A DNA stretch of 64,000 nucleotides from Paenibacillus riograndensis SBR5 (GTDB lineage Bacteria > Bacillota > Bacilli > Paenibacillales > Paenibacillaceae): assembly GCF_000981585.1 (NCBI RefSeq), contig NZ_LN831776.1, positions 6,949,216 through 7,013,215 on the forward strand, read 5' to 3'. How positions within the stretch are numbered: position 1 is the first letter of the stretch; each line of letters starts with the position of its first letter. The notes beneath the pieces are model-generated. The model made no database searches and was not told the origin of the DNA. It saw only the letters and a program-made list of their open reading frames with translations. This document shows positions 52,721 to 62,583 of the stretch, in pieces. The translations under genes and the position numbers were made by a program.

Positions 52721-53398
52721 TCAGTAGCCGCTCTGGCTTTGCTCGCCTTTGGCGATAGCCACACCCCCGCTGGTGCCGATACGGGTTGCGCCTGCGCCAA
52801 CCATGATCAGCGCATCCTCCGCGCTGCGCACACCGCCGGAAGCTTTGACGCCGATGTCAGGGCCAACTGCGGCACGCATGAGCGCGATGTCTTCCTTGGT
52901 TGCGCCGCCGGTGGAGAATCCGGTCGACGTTTTCACGAAGTCGGCTCCGGCTTCTACGGCAAGCTTGCAGGCACGGACCTTTTCTTCATCCGTAAGCAGG
53001 CAGGTCTCAATGATCACTTTGGTCAGTGCTTTGCCGCGGGCTGCACCGACAACTGCAGCGATATCCCGCTTCACCAGTTCATTGTCCCCGTCCTTCAGTG
53101 CGCCGATGTTGATAACCATGTCCACTTCTCCCGCCCCGTTCGAAATCGCGTTTGTGGTCTCAAATGCCTTGGTTTCCGGTGTCGAAGCGCCCAGCGGGAA
53201 CCCGATAACCGTGCATACCTTCACTTCAGGCGTATCCTTCAACACCTCGTGCGCTGTAGCAACCCAGGCCGGGTTCACGCAGACCGAAGCAAATGTATAC
53301 GTCTTGGCCTCTTCCGCCAGCTTGATGATATCTTCTTTACGGGCATCCGCCTTCAGCAGGGTGTGGTCAATGATCCCGGATAGTGTGTTTGTACTCAT
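52721..53398 (-). CDS. deoC: Deoxyribose-phosphate aldolase
   Basis: A 225-residue class I aldolase splitting 2-deoxyribose 5-phosphate into acetaldehyde and glyceraldehyde 3-phosphate. Key parts are [10 protein letters not shown] at the N-terminus, [36 protein letters not shown], the Schiff-base lysine in [15 protein letters not shown], and the second lysine in [10 protein letters not shown]. The ATG at 53398 has GGAGG 8 bp upstream. It stands alone, convergent with the GH125 operon. Confidence 0.95.
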   Translation of the reverse strand: MSTNTLSGIIDHTLLKADARKEDIIKLAEEAKTYTFASVCVNPAWVATAHEVLKDTPEVKVCTVIGFPLGASTPETKAFETTNAISNGAGEVDMVINIGALKDGDNELVKRDIAAVVGAARGKALTKVIIETCLLTDEEKVRACKLAVEAGADFVKTSTGFSTGGATKEDIALMRAAVGPDIGVKASGGVRSAEDALIMVGAGATRIGTSGGVAIAKGEQSQSGY

Positions 53399-53559
53399 TG
53401 TGAATTCCTCCATGATAATCGGTAGTAGACTTCGCATTCTTAGTAATCATACCAATACTATAGCCCTTTGGAAAGCTGTACGGCAGTATAAACAACAGCC
53501 CTGCTTCCCTAAGGAGCAAGGCTCTTGTTCACTTGTAACTGCGCAGGAGAAGGTCTTTC

Positions 53560-54396
53560 TTATTTCTGCGTCAGCGACTGTACATCGACAAATGGCGTAG
53601 CGCCGCCAGTGACGCTCGGGAGCACACCGTTCCATTTCTCCAGCGCCTTCTCCTGCACCTCGATTTGTTTCAGCTGCACCAGCTCCGGAGTTACCTCCTG
53701 CTTCTTGAGCCGCAGCGATTCGGCTTCCGCCTGGGCCTGGGCGATCTTCTGCTTGGCTTCGATCTCGACCCGCCGCAGATCATTTTCGGCCTTCAGCGCC
53801 TGCTGCTGGGCAACTTGCTTGGCTTCAATCGACTGGTTGAAGGCATCCGAGAATTTGAAGTTCACAATATTAATGTCATTTACGACCAGATCATATCTGC
53901 CCAGCCGCTTGGTCAGCAGCTCGCTGATTTCTCCTGCAACGAGATCACGCCGGGTGATGAGGTCCTCTGCAGGATATTTGGCAGTAACCTCCTTCACAAT
54001 TTCCTGAATCGCCGGATTAATAATGACTCCATCGAAATTCCCGCCGATATTATTCATGAGATTATAGGCGGAATCCTTATTGACGGAATAGTTGACGGCC
54101 ACATGCGTGGATACAGGCTGCAAATCTTTGGACGACGCGGATGTATCCGTCTCGGCCTTGGTAACCTGCGTATTGACCTGAATGACTGTCTGAATGAACG
54201 GAATTTTGAAATGGATGCCGGGCGAGAGCATATTGTTGTTGAGCTTGCCGAAGGTTTTGTATAGACCCACATGGCCGTACTCCACAGAAGTAAACGCGTT
54301 GCCCCCAATAATCACTACCAATAAGACCGCAACAACAATGCTAATAATTTTGCCTGGACGAACCTGCTTAAGTTTCGGGTTAACCTCCACTTTCAT
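53560..54396 (-). CDS. SPFH/prohibitin-family membrane protein
   Basis: A 278-residue protein with one N-terminal membrane helix (IISIVVAVLLVVIIGGNAF, residues ~17-35), then a band-7/SPFH domain (EYGHVGLYKTFGKLNNNMLS, PGIHFKIPF, VNYSVNKDSAYNLM, ITRRDLVAGEISELLTKRLG). A long Ala/Glu/Lys-rich coiled coil follows (KQVAQQQALKAENDLRRVEI). Prohibitin- and HflC-like proteins form large membrane rings that hold proteases or organise lipids. No HflK/FtsH gene is adjacent, so a prohibitin-type role alone is likely. GGGAGG precedes the ATG closely. Confidence 0.88.
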   Translation of the reverse strand: MKVEVNPKLKQVRPGKIISIVVAVLLVVIIGGNAFTSVEYGHVGLYKTFGKLNNNMLSPGIHFKIPFIQTVIQVNTQVTKAETDTSASSKDLQPVSTHVAVNYSVNKDSAYNLMNNIGGNFDGVIINPAIQEIVKEVTAKYPAEDLITRRDLVAGEISELLTKRLGRYDLVVNDINIVNFKFSDAFNQSIEAKQVAQQQALKAENDLRRVEIEAKQKIAQAQAEAESLRLKKQEVTPELVQLKQIEVQEKALEKWNGVLPSVTGGATPFVDVQSLTQK

Positions 54397-54547
54397 CTGC
54401 CTCCCTCTGAATTATGGTTAATCCTTAACGGTTACCTTTCTATACGGATGAAAATGGGAAATCGTCGCAACGAATATCCGGTTCAGCGGGAAATAGCAGG
54501 ATACTTAAGAGCGCTCAGCAGATAAGGTTTTATATTTCAAAAAGAAA

Positions 54548-54567
54548 GAACCCTCCGCAAAGGGTCC
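54548..54567 (-). terminator. Terminator after the chemoreceptor gene
   Basis: On the minus strand GGACCCT-TTGCGG-AGGGTTC is followed by TTTCTTTTT. It lies 40 bp after the stop at 54607. Confidence 0.8.
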
Positions 54568-54606
54568 TCTCTGCTAAAAAAGACTTATTATCTGGCGTGT
54601 CTCTGC

Positions 54607-56364
54607 CTATACCTTCACCTGGCGGATGGCTTCCCGCATGTCGCTCGTATTCGCGCTGATGGTCATCGAAGCCTCGTAGACCTCTTTGATCTTCTCCAGC
54701 TGAAGATCTGTCAGCTCACGGATCTGCCGGGTCTGCTCCGACACACCGCCGGCAATATGAGCCATGCTGCCTACCGTTGCAGCCACCTCTTCCGAACCTG
54801 CGGACAGCTGCTCTGCCGTTGCCGACACATCGGTGATCTGCTCAGCCACCTCACGAAAAGCGGCGGAGGCTTGCAGCAGGGCAGCTTCCGACTCCGCAGA
54901 CATTCGCGCGCCTTCCTTGACTTCCTTGGAGACGTCCGTCATCTGCGTACCGATGCTTGCCGACGCATTGCCGATATGCAGCAATAAATCGGCGACCCGC
55001 TCCACCGACGCGGCCGAGCCCTCAGCCAGCTTGCGCACTTCGCCGGCTACGACGGTGAAGCCCCGCCCGTGTTCTCCGGCGCGGGCGGCTTCAATTGAAG
55101 CATTCAGCGCCAGCAGCTTCGTCTGATCCGCAAACTGCCTTATCGCAGCCAGCGCCCCTTCGATTTCTTCCGCATAGCTCTGCAGCAGCAGCGCGGTCTC
55201 CAGGGTCTGTCCGGTGGATAGGGAGATCGACTTCATCTGCCGGTTCATCTGGTGCATAGCCGCCTGGGAGGAATCCACAATCTCCAGTGCTTTGACTGCG
55301 GATTCAGAGACAAAGGCAGCAGATGCCGAAATGCGGGAGATGCCTTGCGCCATCTCGTCTATCGCCAAGGCGCTGCTCTGTGCCCCTTCCGTCTGCGAGC
55401 TGGCACCAGCGTAAATGTCTGCGATTTTGCCATTGACCGTTTCGCTCATCCGCAGCACATCATCGGCATTCCTGGCGAATGTCTCGGAGGAACCATAGAG
55501 AAGATCGGACGCCGTGGACACATGGGACACTATTCCCTCCACTCTTGTGTTCAGATCCCCCGACATCCGGAGCATCGCCTGATAAGCCGTTCCGATCTCA
55601 TCCCGGGACTTCACCGGACGGGCGTGCAGAATCCGGGCTGCTTCAGCCAGATCGCCCCGGGCCATGGTACCCGCACTCTCTGTGATCGTACGCAGAGGGC
55701 GCAGGGCCCGGGACACGAACCAGGCCATGATGCCCAGTGCAGCCAGAGATAAGGCGAGAATGCCGCCGTAGAGCGGCAGGCTTTGCAGCAGAACATCCCG
55801 GGTCAATGTGCTGAGGACGGCGACATCCGTATCAATGCCCAGCGCACCGACCAACTTCCCCTGGCCGTCTCTCATCGGTACATACGCCGAGATATAATCC
55901 CCATATTCGGGGTTCTTGATCAGCGGCGTGCTGGCATTCTCTCCGGCAAGCACCGCCTCAACTGCGGCGTCCGGCATATCCGTATTTTCATTAATCGGCG
56001 AAGCCAGCGGATCGCCCTTGGGCCTGCCGTCAATCATCAGGAGCGGCTGATTCGCTTCATCAATCTTCACAAAGTATACATAACGGGCGCCGATCGACTG
56101 CCGGAACTGGTCCAGTTCAGCCCGCAGCGACCAGTACAGGTCAGTCTCCTGCGGGTCGTCCAAAAAATCGCTGAAGCGTCCGGCATCCGCCTGCGCAGCA
56201 TAATGGCTGGCAATATTCATATTGTAGCTGCTGATCGTCCCTTTTACCGCTGATCCGGTGTTTACCCATTGAATGGCGATGTTTCCGGCAGCGATACAGA
56301 GAATAACGGCGGTCATGACACAGAAGATGCGGGCAATAAGTCTTTTTCTAACAAAAGAAAACAT
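54607..56364 (-). CDS. Methyl-accepting chemotaxis protein
   Basis: A 585-residue receptor. A membrane helix near the N-terminus ([20 protein letters not shown]) is followed by an extracytoplasmic Cache-like sensor of ~150 residues ([33 protein letters not shown]), a second helix ([20 protein letters not shown]), HAMP and the coiled signalling domain. The hairpin tip region ([34 protein letters not shown]) contacts CheA/CheW. The ATG at 56364 has GGGAAGG upstream. Single-gene unit; ligand unknown. Confidence 0.93.
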   Translation of the reverse strand: MFSFVRKRLIARIFCVMTAVILCIAAGNIAIQWVNTGSAVKGTISSYNMNIASHYAAQADAGRFSDFLDDPQETDLYWSLRAELDQFRQSIGARYVYFVKIDEANQPLLMIDGRPKGDPLASPINENTDMPDAAVEAVLAGENASTPLIKNPEYGDYISAYVPMRDGQGKLVGALGIDTDVAVLSTLTRDVLLQSLPLYGGILALSLAALGIMAWFVSRALRPLRTITESAGTMARGDLAEAARILHARPVKSRDEIGTAYQAMLRMSGDLNTRVEGIVSHVSTASDLLYGSSETFARNADDVLRMSETVNGKIADIYAGASSQTEGAQSSALAIDEMAQGISRISASAAFVSESAVKALEIVDSSQAAMHQMNRQMKSISLSTGQTLETALLLQSYAEEIEGALAAIRQFADQTKLLALNASIEAARAGEHGRGFTVVAGEVRKLAEGSAASVERVADLLLHIGNASASIGTQMTDVSKEVKEGARMSAESEAALLQASAAFREVAEQITDVSATAEQLSAGSEEVAATVGSMAHIAGGVSEQTRQIRELTDLQLEKIKEVYEASMTISANTSDMREAIRQVKV

Positions 56365-56532
56365 GGAGGCCTTCCCTTTCGTGCGCGGCAATTGCGTTCA
56401 TAAAGTAGGGCATTCTTGATCCAGCAATGACAAATGTCCCTCTAACGGAAAATTTCGACAGCGTTTTTAAAAATCCTTTTTCCTGTATCAAAATATTCGC
56501 GCACAGGGCGGTTGCCCGAACATTCAAATTAT

Positions 56533-56580
56533 AAAAAAGACCGCCCCAGCAGCCATTTTTGGCATTTGGGACAGCCTCTT
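56533..56580 (-). terminator. Terminator-like hairpin
   Basis: On the minus strand AAGAGGCTGTCCCAAATGCC pairs imperfectly with GGCTGCTGGGGCGGTC and is followed by TTTTTT. It lies just after the truncated SulP gene. Confidence 0.65.
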
Positions 56581-56593
56581 AGTCTCACAATAA

Positions 56594-57060
56594 CTATGAT
56601 TCCAGCAATCCGACAACGGCAAGCGACAGAGAGTAGGGCGCAATGATCAGCAGCGTATCCAGGGTAAATGGAAGCTGCGGGAGATGGAATACCGGCAATG
56701 CCGGGGTGATGTCCCCCATATCGCCAACGGTTCTCACATCCAGATGGAGCACGATGCTGAGCACGGACACTACTATAATCGACACAAGCGCCGAAGGCAC
56801 CGCCTTGGTGAACCGGGGAACGCTATAGATAATGAGCAGCGTAAGCACCACTAGAGCATACATCACCCAGCCCTTTCCGCTGAAATGAGTCAGCTGCGCC
56901 ATAAAGATCAGAATAGCCAGCGCGTTGACAAATCCGGTCATGACCGGCTGCGGCAAAAAGGTGATAAATCTCCCCCGCTTCAGCATCCCCATAAGAATTT
57001 GCAAGATTCCCGCCAGCACGGTAGCGGCGAATAAATACTCTATGCCGTCTCATTGTACTT
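56594..57060 (-). pseudogene. SulP family anion transporter, truncated at both ends
   Basis: The readable frame is EYLFAATVLAGILQILMGML, then FLPQPVMTGFVNALAILIFM to LSLAVVGLLES stop. This is the middle of a SulP/STAS-type permease (typical VMTGFVNALAILIF). A TGA interrupts the frame upstream of DGIEYLF, the N-terminal helices are missing, and the sequence stops exactly at the conserved GLLES block, with no second half or STAS domain. It cannot make a working transporter. Confidence 0.8.
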
Positions 57061-57184
57061 GACCTGCCATACCCTCCACAAAAGTTCAATCTGGTGTTGT
57101 AAGCGTTATTTATGACGATATTCCCGCTTTTTCTGCCCTATTCGTCCAAATTCTATATATTGAATTTTTTTGGCTTCAGCGGAG

Positions 57185-58261
57185 TCAGCGGTATAGTCCC
57201 GAAGCCTTGACTTCATTGAAGAAGGTATTGAACTCATCAATATTCAACTGCTGCGCAGCATCGGACAGCGCGGTAGCCGGATCGGGATGCACCTCCACCA
57301 TGATGCCGTCGGCCCCGGCAGCGAGCGCAGCCTTGGCGCAAGGAATCAGAATGTCCTTGCGGCCGGTAGAGTGGGTCACATCGACCAGCACCGGCAAATG
57401 GCATTCCTGCTTGAGAATCGGCACAGCTGAAATATCAAGTGTATTGCGGGTCGATTTCTCATAGGTGCGGATGCCGCGTTCAATCAGCATAATCTCCATA
57501 TTGCCCCGGGACATAATATATTCCGCCGCATGAACGAACTCATCCAGCGTCGCGGACAAGCCCCGCTTCAGCAGCACCGGTTTGTTCACTTCTCCGACGG
57601 CCTTGAGCAGTTCGAAGTTATGCATATTCCGCGCGCCGACCTGAATTACGTCCACATAATCAAGCGCCTCTTCTATATGCCGGGGATCGACGATTTCACT
57701 AATGGTCAGAAGACCGTATTCTGTGGCTGCTTCCCGAAGAATTCTCAGGCCGTCCATTCCCAGACCCTGGAAGTCATAAGGGGAGGTGCGGGGTTTGAAG
57801 GCTCCGCCGCGCATAACCTTCACTCCGGCCTTCTGCAGCGCTGCGGCAACGGTACGGGTCTGCAATTCACTCTCTACCGAGCAGGGTCCGGCAACCATCA
57901 GCGAGGATGGTCCGCCAACGGTTACACCCCCCGGCAGAACGATCACTGTATCTTCCGCGTGGTTCTTCCGGGCCACCAGCAGGGATTTCTTATGATCCGT
58001 ACTTTGCAGATCAAGCGATGCGGAGAAAATCTGCTTGAAAAGGGTGCGGATGGTCCCGCTTGTGAAAGGCCCCTTGTTGCTTGCCACCAGCTTCTCCAGC
58101 ATCTGTTTTTCCCGTTCGGGATCGAATTTCGGCACACCCTGCTTTTCTTTTACAGCTCCAATTTCCTGTACAACCTGGGCCCGCTCGGAGATCAGCTCCA
58201 GCAGTTGTCCGTTGATTTCATCCAGGCGGGCTCTCAGCCCTTCCAATTCCACATTGCTCAT
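57185..58261 (-). CDS. aroA: Chorismate mutase / 3-deoxy-7-phosphoheptulonate synthase fusion
   Basis: A 358-residue bifunctional enzyme of the Bacillus AroA (AroQ-DAHP synthase) type. Residues 1-85 are an AroQ chorismate mutase ([30 protein letters not shown]), which in this family acts as the feedback sensor for prephenate/chorismate. The rest is a DAHP synthase I beta barrel ([74 protein letters not shown]). The ATG at 58261 has AAAGGAG 9 bp upstream. A T-box leader lies directly upstream, so expression should respond to an aromatic amino acid tRNA. Confidence 0.95.
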   Translation of the reverse strand: MSNVELEGLRARLDEINGQLLELISERAQVVQEIGAVKEKQGVPKFDPEREKQMLEKLVASNKGPFTSGTIRTLFKQIFSASLDLQSTDHKKSLLVARKNHAEDTVIVLPGGVTVGGPSSLMVAGPCSVESELQTRTVAAALQKAGVKVMRGGAFKPRTSPYDFQGLGMDGLRILREAATEYGLLTISEIVDPRHIEEALDYVDVIQVGARNMHNFELLKAVGEVNKPVLLKRGLSATLDEFVHAAEYIMSRGNMEIMLIERGIRTYEKSTRNTLDISAVPILKQECHLPVLVDVTHSTGRKDILIPCAKAALAAGADGIMVEVHPDPATALSDAAQQLNIDEFNTFFNEVKASGLYR

Positions 58262-58304
58262 TACCTTCCACTCCTTTTTGTAAAATGAATTTGATGATGA
58301 ACGC

Positions 58305-58600
58305 AAAAAGGCCCCCGTCGCAAGGGACGAGGAGCCGTGGTACCACCCTAATTTAGAAATCAATCACTTCTGACGGTTCAGCACATCAAACACTTCAGGC
58401 AGAAATCAACTCTATCTTACACCCTTTAACGCGGAGCGCGGGCCTCCCTACGCATACCTGCTGCAGCAGTGTACTTCAGGGGCCGACTCGGAAGTGAACT
58501 TCAGCGCAAACCGTCTCTTGAGGGTGCTCTCAGTCTCCGGCACACCTTCCCTGTTAAGATCCGTTCCCCGCGCTTACTCTCTCCGTCATCGTCATTTCAT
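58305..58600 (-). promoter_or_regulatory. T-box riboswitch leader of aroA
   Basis: The minus strand has the T-box sequence AGGGTGGTACCACGG at 58349-58335 (antiterminator bulge that pairs with the tRNA CCA end). A terminator GACGGGGGCC-TTTTT follows at about 58320-58305. Upstream lie a Stem I-like region with GACGGAGAGAGTAAGCGCGG, AGGTGTGC and GAGTCGG. A specifier codon candidate is UUC (Phe) in CTGAAGTTCACTTCCGAGTC, by comparison with the usual spacing in T-boxes; UAC nearby cannot be excluded. Uncharged tRNA would prevent termination and raise DAHP synthase expression. Confidence 0.9.
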
Positions 58601-58689
58601 TATGGCTGGCACCTCAAATGTGCCAGTTTCTGCTATCTTAATCAAAATATGATCCACATGCAAGACATTTATTCACAATATAACCTGCC

Positions 58690-60954
58690 TCAGAAAAATT
58701 TGCCGACGATATTCGTAATCGCTTCGCTCCGCAAAGGCTTGCTGATATACTCATCCATACCGGCGGCCAGGCACAGCTCACGGTCACCTTTAAGCGCATT
58801 TGCCGTAACGGCAATAATGACCGGCTGCTTGTCTGGCGGCAGCGTTTCTTTGATCGCCTGCGTAGCTTCCAGGCCGTTCATGCGCGGCATCTGCACATCC
58901 ATAAAAATAAGATCGTAGCTCTGCTCGCGGGCCATCTCCATCACCTGCAGGCCGTCTCCCGCAACATCGACAGAATAGCCGCGTTTCTCGAGAATTTTCC
59001 GCAGCACAATCTGATTGATTTCATTATCCTCCGCGACTAGAATCCGCAAGGACCGTTCGCCAGAGAGCGCTTCGTCCCCCTCAGTGCCGCTTGCGGAGTC
59101 TGGTAAGCTGCCGCTTTCCTCCCGGAGCTTCACGGTGAACACAAAAGATGCGCCTGTTTCTACTGTAGTATCCAGAGCGATTGACCCCCCCATCATCTCC
59201 ACGAGCTGCCTGGTAATCGCCAGTCCCAGACCCGTCCCTTCATGCCGCCGGTCTATGAAATGATCCAACTGGTAGAAGGGCTCAAACAGCCGGCTGCGGG
59301 AGCTCTCGGGAATGCCAATACCGGTATCCGCTACGGTGAATTCAAGTGTTACGCTTCCCCCGGCTCGTGCCAGTACCCGCAACGTCACCTTAATCCCGCC
59401 GGTGTAGGTAAACTTCACGGCATTTCCCACCAGATTGAGCAGGATCTGCTTCAGCCTTTCCCCATCGCCGATCAGATGCTCCGGCACATCCGGACCGATG
59501 CTGACCTCAATCTTCAAGCCCTTTTTATCAGCTTTGTGCTGCAGCAGCTCAAGCACCGAATCCACACAGGGCATAAGCATAAACGGCTCTTCATGCAGAA
59601 TGGTTTTCCCGGCCTCGATTTTGGAAAAGTCCAGCACATCGTTGATGATCGCAAGCAGGGTATCCCCGCTTTGGCGGATGATATCCAGATACTCTCTCTG
59701 CAGCGAACCCGGCTCACTCATTTCCAGCAGCAGATCGGTCATTCCGATCACACCGTTCATGGGCGTGCGGATCTCATGGCTCATCATCGCCAGAAATTCG
59801 CTTTTGGCCCGGTTGGTTTTTTCCGCAGCCTCTTTGGCAATCAGCAGCTTCTTCTGGTCGGTAATATCCTTAGCGATGATATAGAGGCCTACCGTCTCCT
59901 GGTTGATGATGATCGGTGCAATCGTAGTCAGCACCTCAACAGAGTACCCTTCCCGGTGCCAAATGTGGTCGATATTCACTTCTGCAGGGCTGCCTTCTTT
60001 GGAATAGGCAATTACCTCCCCAAGGTGCTCTGCGCCGATAATCCGGCCCACATTCATTCCGGCCAGCTCCGGGATGCTGTAGCCTGTAAGCTGGCAGGCC
60101 TTCTCATTCCCATTGATGATCCTCCCCTCAAGATCCAGGGAAATGATCGCGTCATGGTTATACTTTTTCAGAGAAGTATACCGTTCTACAGACTCCTGCA
60201 GCTTTTGTTCCACAATCTTGCGTTCTGTGATATCACGGCCTACGGCTAGCACACTGTACTGTGTGCCTTCTGCAATCAGCCGGAGCGTGAATTCAATCCA
60301 CAGATAACGGCCGTCCGTATGCAGGACCCGAATCTGGACTCTCTGAAAATCTTGAGCTTCGGGGAAATGAAGCGCAGCCAGATCATCGGGGTGGATCAGC
60401 CCGCGGATGTCCCGGCCCACCAGCTGCTCTGAATCATAGCCCAGCACCTCGCTTACCGAAGGCGAGCAATATCTGCAGATATTGTCTGAAGTCGCATAAT
60501 AGACCACATCCGAGATGTTGGCCACAATCTGCCGGTACAGCTTGTCCACAGGCGAAAGCGGCTCATCCGCCGGTTCTTCGGCAGCAAGCTCAGCGATATG
60601 GATTAAATAATACAGCTTCTCTCCGGTCGAAGGATTGCTGATAAGCGTCATATGCAGCTGCACCGGCACACGCGCTCCGGAGGCGGAGGACAAATGGACT
60701 GCACACTCGGCAAAAGGAGCTTCTCCAGCATCCAGAGCCCGCACCATGGCTGCATAGGATTCCAATGAATCCTCGCACACAAGCTCTCTGAGATGTTGTG
60801 ACAAGAGCTGTTCCTTGGTAAATCCAAGCAGCGAAGTTACAGCCGGATTTACGCTGGTCCACTGCCCGTTAACGGAAAGGAATGCTACCCCGATCATTCC
60901 CGTTTTACATGCATGCTCAAAGTGGGAATATCCTTGTGCTTGCTGTCTTAACAT
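58690..60954 (-). CDS. Cytoplasmic hybrid sensor histidine kinase with three PAS domains
   Basis: A 754-residue protein without membrane segments. PAS domains are at ~15-135 (VAFLSVNGQWTSVNPAVTSL), ~150-270 (ISDVVYYATSDNICRYCSPS) and ~275-395 (HDAIISLDLEGRIINGNEKA). A HisKA domain with the phospho-His in MMSHEIRTPMNGVIGMTD follows, then HATPase (NLVGNAVKFTYTGGI, DTGIGIPESSRSRLFEPF, GTGLGLAITRQLV). A C-terminal receiver has its Asp in YDLIFMDVQMPRMNG. The ATG at 60954 is preferred over an upstream TTG; the ribosome site is weak. A lone receiver protein is encoded 200 bp upstream on the same strand, so both may act in one phosphorelay. Output unknown. Confidence 0.9.
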   Translation of the reverse strand: MLRQQAQGYSHFEHACKTGMIGVAFLSVNGQWTSVNPAVTSLLGFTKEQLLSQHLRELVCEDSLESYAAMVRALDAGEAPFAECAVHLSSASGARVPVQLHMTLISNPSTGEKLYYLIHIAELAAEEPADEPLSPVDKLYRQIVANISDVVYYATSDNICRYCSPSVSEVLGYDSEQLVGRDIRGLIHPDDLAALHFPEAQDFQRVQIRVLHTDGRYLWIEFTLRLIAEGTQYSVLAVGRDITERKIVEQKLQESVERYTSLKKYNHDAIISLDLEGRIINGNEKACQLTGYSIPELAGMNVGRIIGAEHLGEVIAYSKEGSPAEVNIDHIWHREGYSVEVLTTIAPIIINQETVGLYIIAKDITDQKKLLIAKEAAEKTNRAKSEFLAMMSHEIRTPMNGVIGMTDLLLEMSEPGSLQREYLDIIRQSGDTLLAIINDVLDFSKIEAGKTILHEEPFMLMPCVDSVLELLQHKADKKGLKIEVSIGPDVPEHLIGDGERLKQILLNLVGNAVKFTYTGGIKVTLRVLARAGGSVTLEFTVADTGIGIPESSRSRLFEPFYQLDHFIDRRHEGTGLGLAITRQLVEMMGGSIALDTTVETGASFVFTVKLREESGSLPDSASGTEGDEALSGERSLRILVAEDNEINQIVLRKILEKRGYSVDVAGDGLQVMEMAREQSYDLIFMDVQMPRMNGLEATQAIKETLPPDKQPVIIAVTANALKGDRELCLAAGMDEYISKPLRSEAITNIVGKFF

Positions 60955-61155
60955 GTAGTCACCGCCCGTTTGTGGAGTATCAAACGCAAGAATTTTATAT
61001 AAAATCTTCAATATAAATATCTTGTATTATTAGGCGAAAGTCAATTGGTAATCTAAGCTTGGTTTCAATTGAACCAAACCGTTTTTCAGGCGGAGTTCTC
61101 CCCAGATCCACACCTAGCGCTGATTCCTTCCCTCTCTCATGAAATGGCTGCAGCA

Positions 61156-61545
61156 TCACGCAATTCCGGCTAAAAGCCTCTCCACAGCCTCTGTCAGGGC
61201 CTTCACCTGAAAGGGTTTGGTAATATATCCGGAAAATCCCGTTTTCCGGGCCCGTTCGATGTCCGAGCGCTGGGCAAAAGCGCTGATCGCCAGCACGGGT
61301 ATCGGACGGGTTAATTCGTCATTTTTGAGCTGGTCCATAGCTTCATATCCATTCAGGTCGGGCAGACCAATATCCAGAATAATCAGATCCGGCAGCATCT
61401 GCCGGGCGATCTGCAGACCAAGCGCTGCCGTCTCTGCTTTCAGCAACCGTACAGAAGGCAGGTTTTTTTTGAAGATATGGTGCATCAAAGCCATGTTGAG
61501 TTGATTATCTTCCACGTATAGCACTGTCTGCTTGTATTCTATCAC
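61156..61545 (-). CDS. Single-domain response regulator (CheY/Spo0F-like)
   Basis: A 129-residue receiver domain only: acidic pair in YVEDNQLNM, phospho-Asp in LIILDIGLPDLNGYEAM (about 55), Ser/Thr in LAISAFAQ, and Lys in YITKPFQV. The start is GTG at 61545 with AGGGGG 8 bp upstream. It has no output domain, so it should pass phosphate on or bind a partner protein. The hybrid kinase gene is next downstream. Confidence 0.9.
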   Translation of the reverse strand: MIEYKQTVLYVEDNQLNMALMHHIFKKNLPSVRLLKAETAALGLQIARQMLPDLIILDIGLPDLNGYEAMDQLKNDELTRPIPVLAISAFAQRSDIERARKTGFSGYITKPFQVKALTEAVERLLAGIA

Positions 61546-61606
61546 CAGCTTGTCCCCCTAAATGTCCAGCGTAAGTCCTCTGATGAGACAGCCGAAAAAA
61601 ATAAAA

Positions 61607-61641
61607 AGCCGAAGAAAGGGACCATTCCCCCTTCTCCGGCT
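61607..61641 (-). terminator. Terminator of the DUF2294 gene
   Basis: On the minus strand AGCCGGAGAAGGGGG and CCCTTTCTTCGGCT pair, followed by TTTTTATTTTTTT. It lies 52 bp after the stop at 61693. Confidence 0.85.
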
Positions 61642-61692
61642 CATGTTCGGCTCATTTGCATGTCCGACTCATTTCCGCCTCATATATGGTGA

Positions 61693-62367
61693 TTACAGAA
61701 AAGTATAGGCTATTACGCTGGTATCTTTGTCGAAATCCCAATCCACGTAGATGTCGGCAAGCTCCTTGCCAAGCATCGGTGCAATCGTGGTGGTACCCTC
61801 CAAGTATCGTTTTTCCATCTTGCGTTTGGTTGTTTTGAGCGTGTTCTCATACCCGAGGCCGATCAGTTCCTTCTCCAGAGGAATCAGAATGCCTTCACGC
61901 TTAATAATCAGGGTGCGGGGACCCAGCCACCAGGAATCGGTATGGACCGGCTCCTTCTGCACCTTTCTGCTCACTTCGTTAATTTGGGCATGAACCTCAT
62001 CCCGTCCGGCATAATCGTCAATGGCTACATCATCATTTTTGATAAGCGCAACGATTATTCCTGAAGCGTTATGTATCCCCCAATCATAAAAAAGCTCGCC
62101 GACCTCAATAGCCATCGTGTCCTTCAGGTAAGCTGAAAGCTCGGGAAGCAGCGATTTCATCAATAGCTCCCGTGTATACCGAAAAGCCTGTTCCTCTTCC
62201 TTGTTAAGCAAAAACCGCTCTACAGGTCCGATAAAATTTCGTATATGCAGTGCTATGCATTGCTTCCCGATAGAAGCATGTATAGACTCGGGTCCCTTCC
62301 CGAATCGCTCCCGAAGCAGTCTTCCTGCATAACTGGATAGTTGGCTAGTAAGTTCCGTAGTGCTCAT
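61693..62367 (-). CDS. DUF2294 (YbcI-like) protein, duplicated
   Basis: A 224-residue soluble protein in two similar halves. The first has LLRERFGKGPESIHASIGKQ, CIALHIRNFIGPVERFLLNK and RELLMKSLLPELSAYLKDTM. The second has RTLIIKREGILIPLEKELIG and MLGKELADIYVDWDF. The first half matches the pattern of DUF2294 proteins (Gly-rich RFGKGP, then IRNFL.P.E..LL), a small family of unknown function found in Bacillus. GGAGG lies 7 bp before the ATG. No operon partner. Confidence 0.75.
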   Translation of the reverse strand: MSTTELTSQLSSYAGRLLRERFGKGPESIHASIGKQCIALHIRNFIGPVERFLLNKEEEQAFRYTRELLMKSLLPELSAYLKDTMAIEVGELFYDWGIHNASGIIVALIKNDDVAIDDYAGRDEVHAQINEVSRKVQKEPVHTDSWWLGPRTLIIKREGILIPLEKELIGLGYENTLKTTKRKMEKRYLEGTTTIAPMLGKELADIYVDWDFDKDTSVIAYTFL

Positions 62368-62505
62368 TCAATTTCCTCCAGCAATTATATTCTTTTGTCT
62401 GTGTTTGCTAGTATGGGGAGAACTTACCTGCTGAAAGAAACGGTTAGTTCTCTTAAGTATAATATTATCCAACAACTTCGTATACAGTAAAATTAGTCTA
62501 GATTA

Positions 62506-62534
62506 TTGACATTTTAAATTAAGTTGCGTACAAT
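62506..62534 (+). promoter_or_regulatory. SigmaA-type promoter of the glutathione peroxidase gene
   Basis: TTGACA (62506-62511) and TACAAT (62529-62534) are 17 bp apart, in an AT-rich context, 50 bp before the GTG start. No PerR-box match was found by eye. Confidence 0.7.
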
Positions 62535-62583
62535 TAAATTACTATAAATTAATATGATGTATAATATGGAGGTTGAAACAGCA

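Noticed and set aside
57185..58363. A longer start for aroA at 58363
   Set aside because: The extra codons run through the T-box terminator region; the ATG at 58261 has a proper ribosome site and the family N-terminus.
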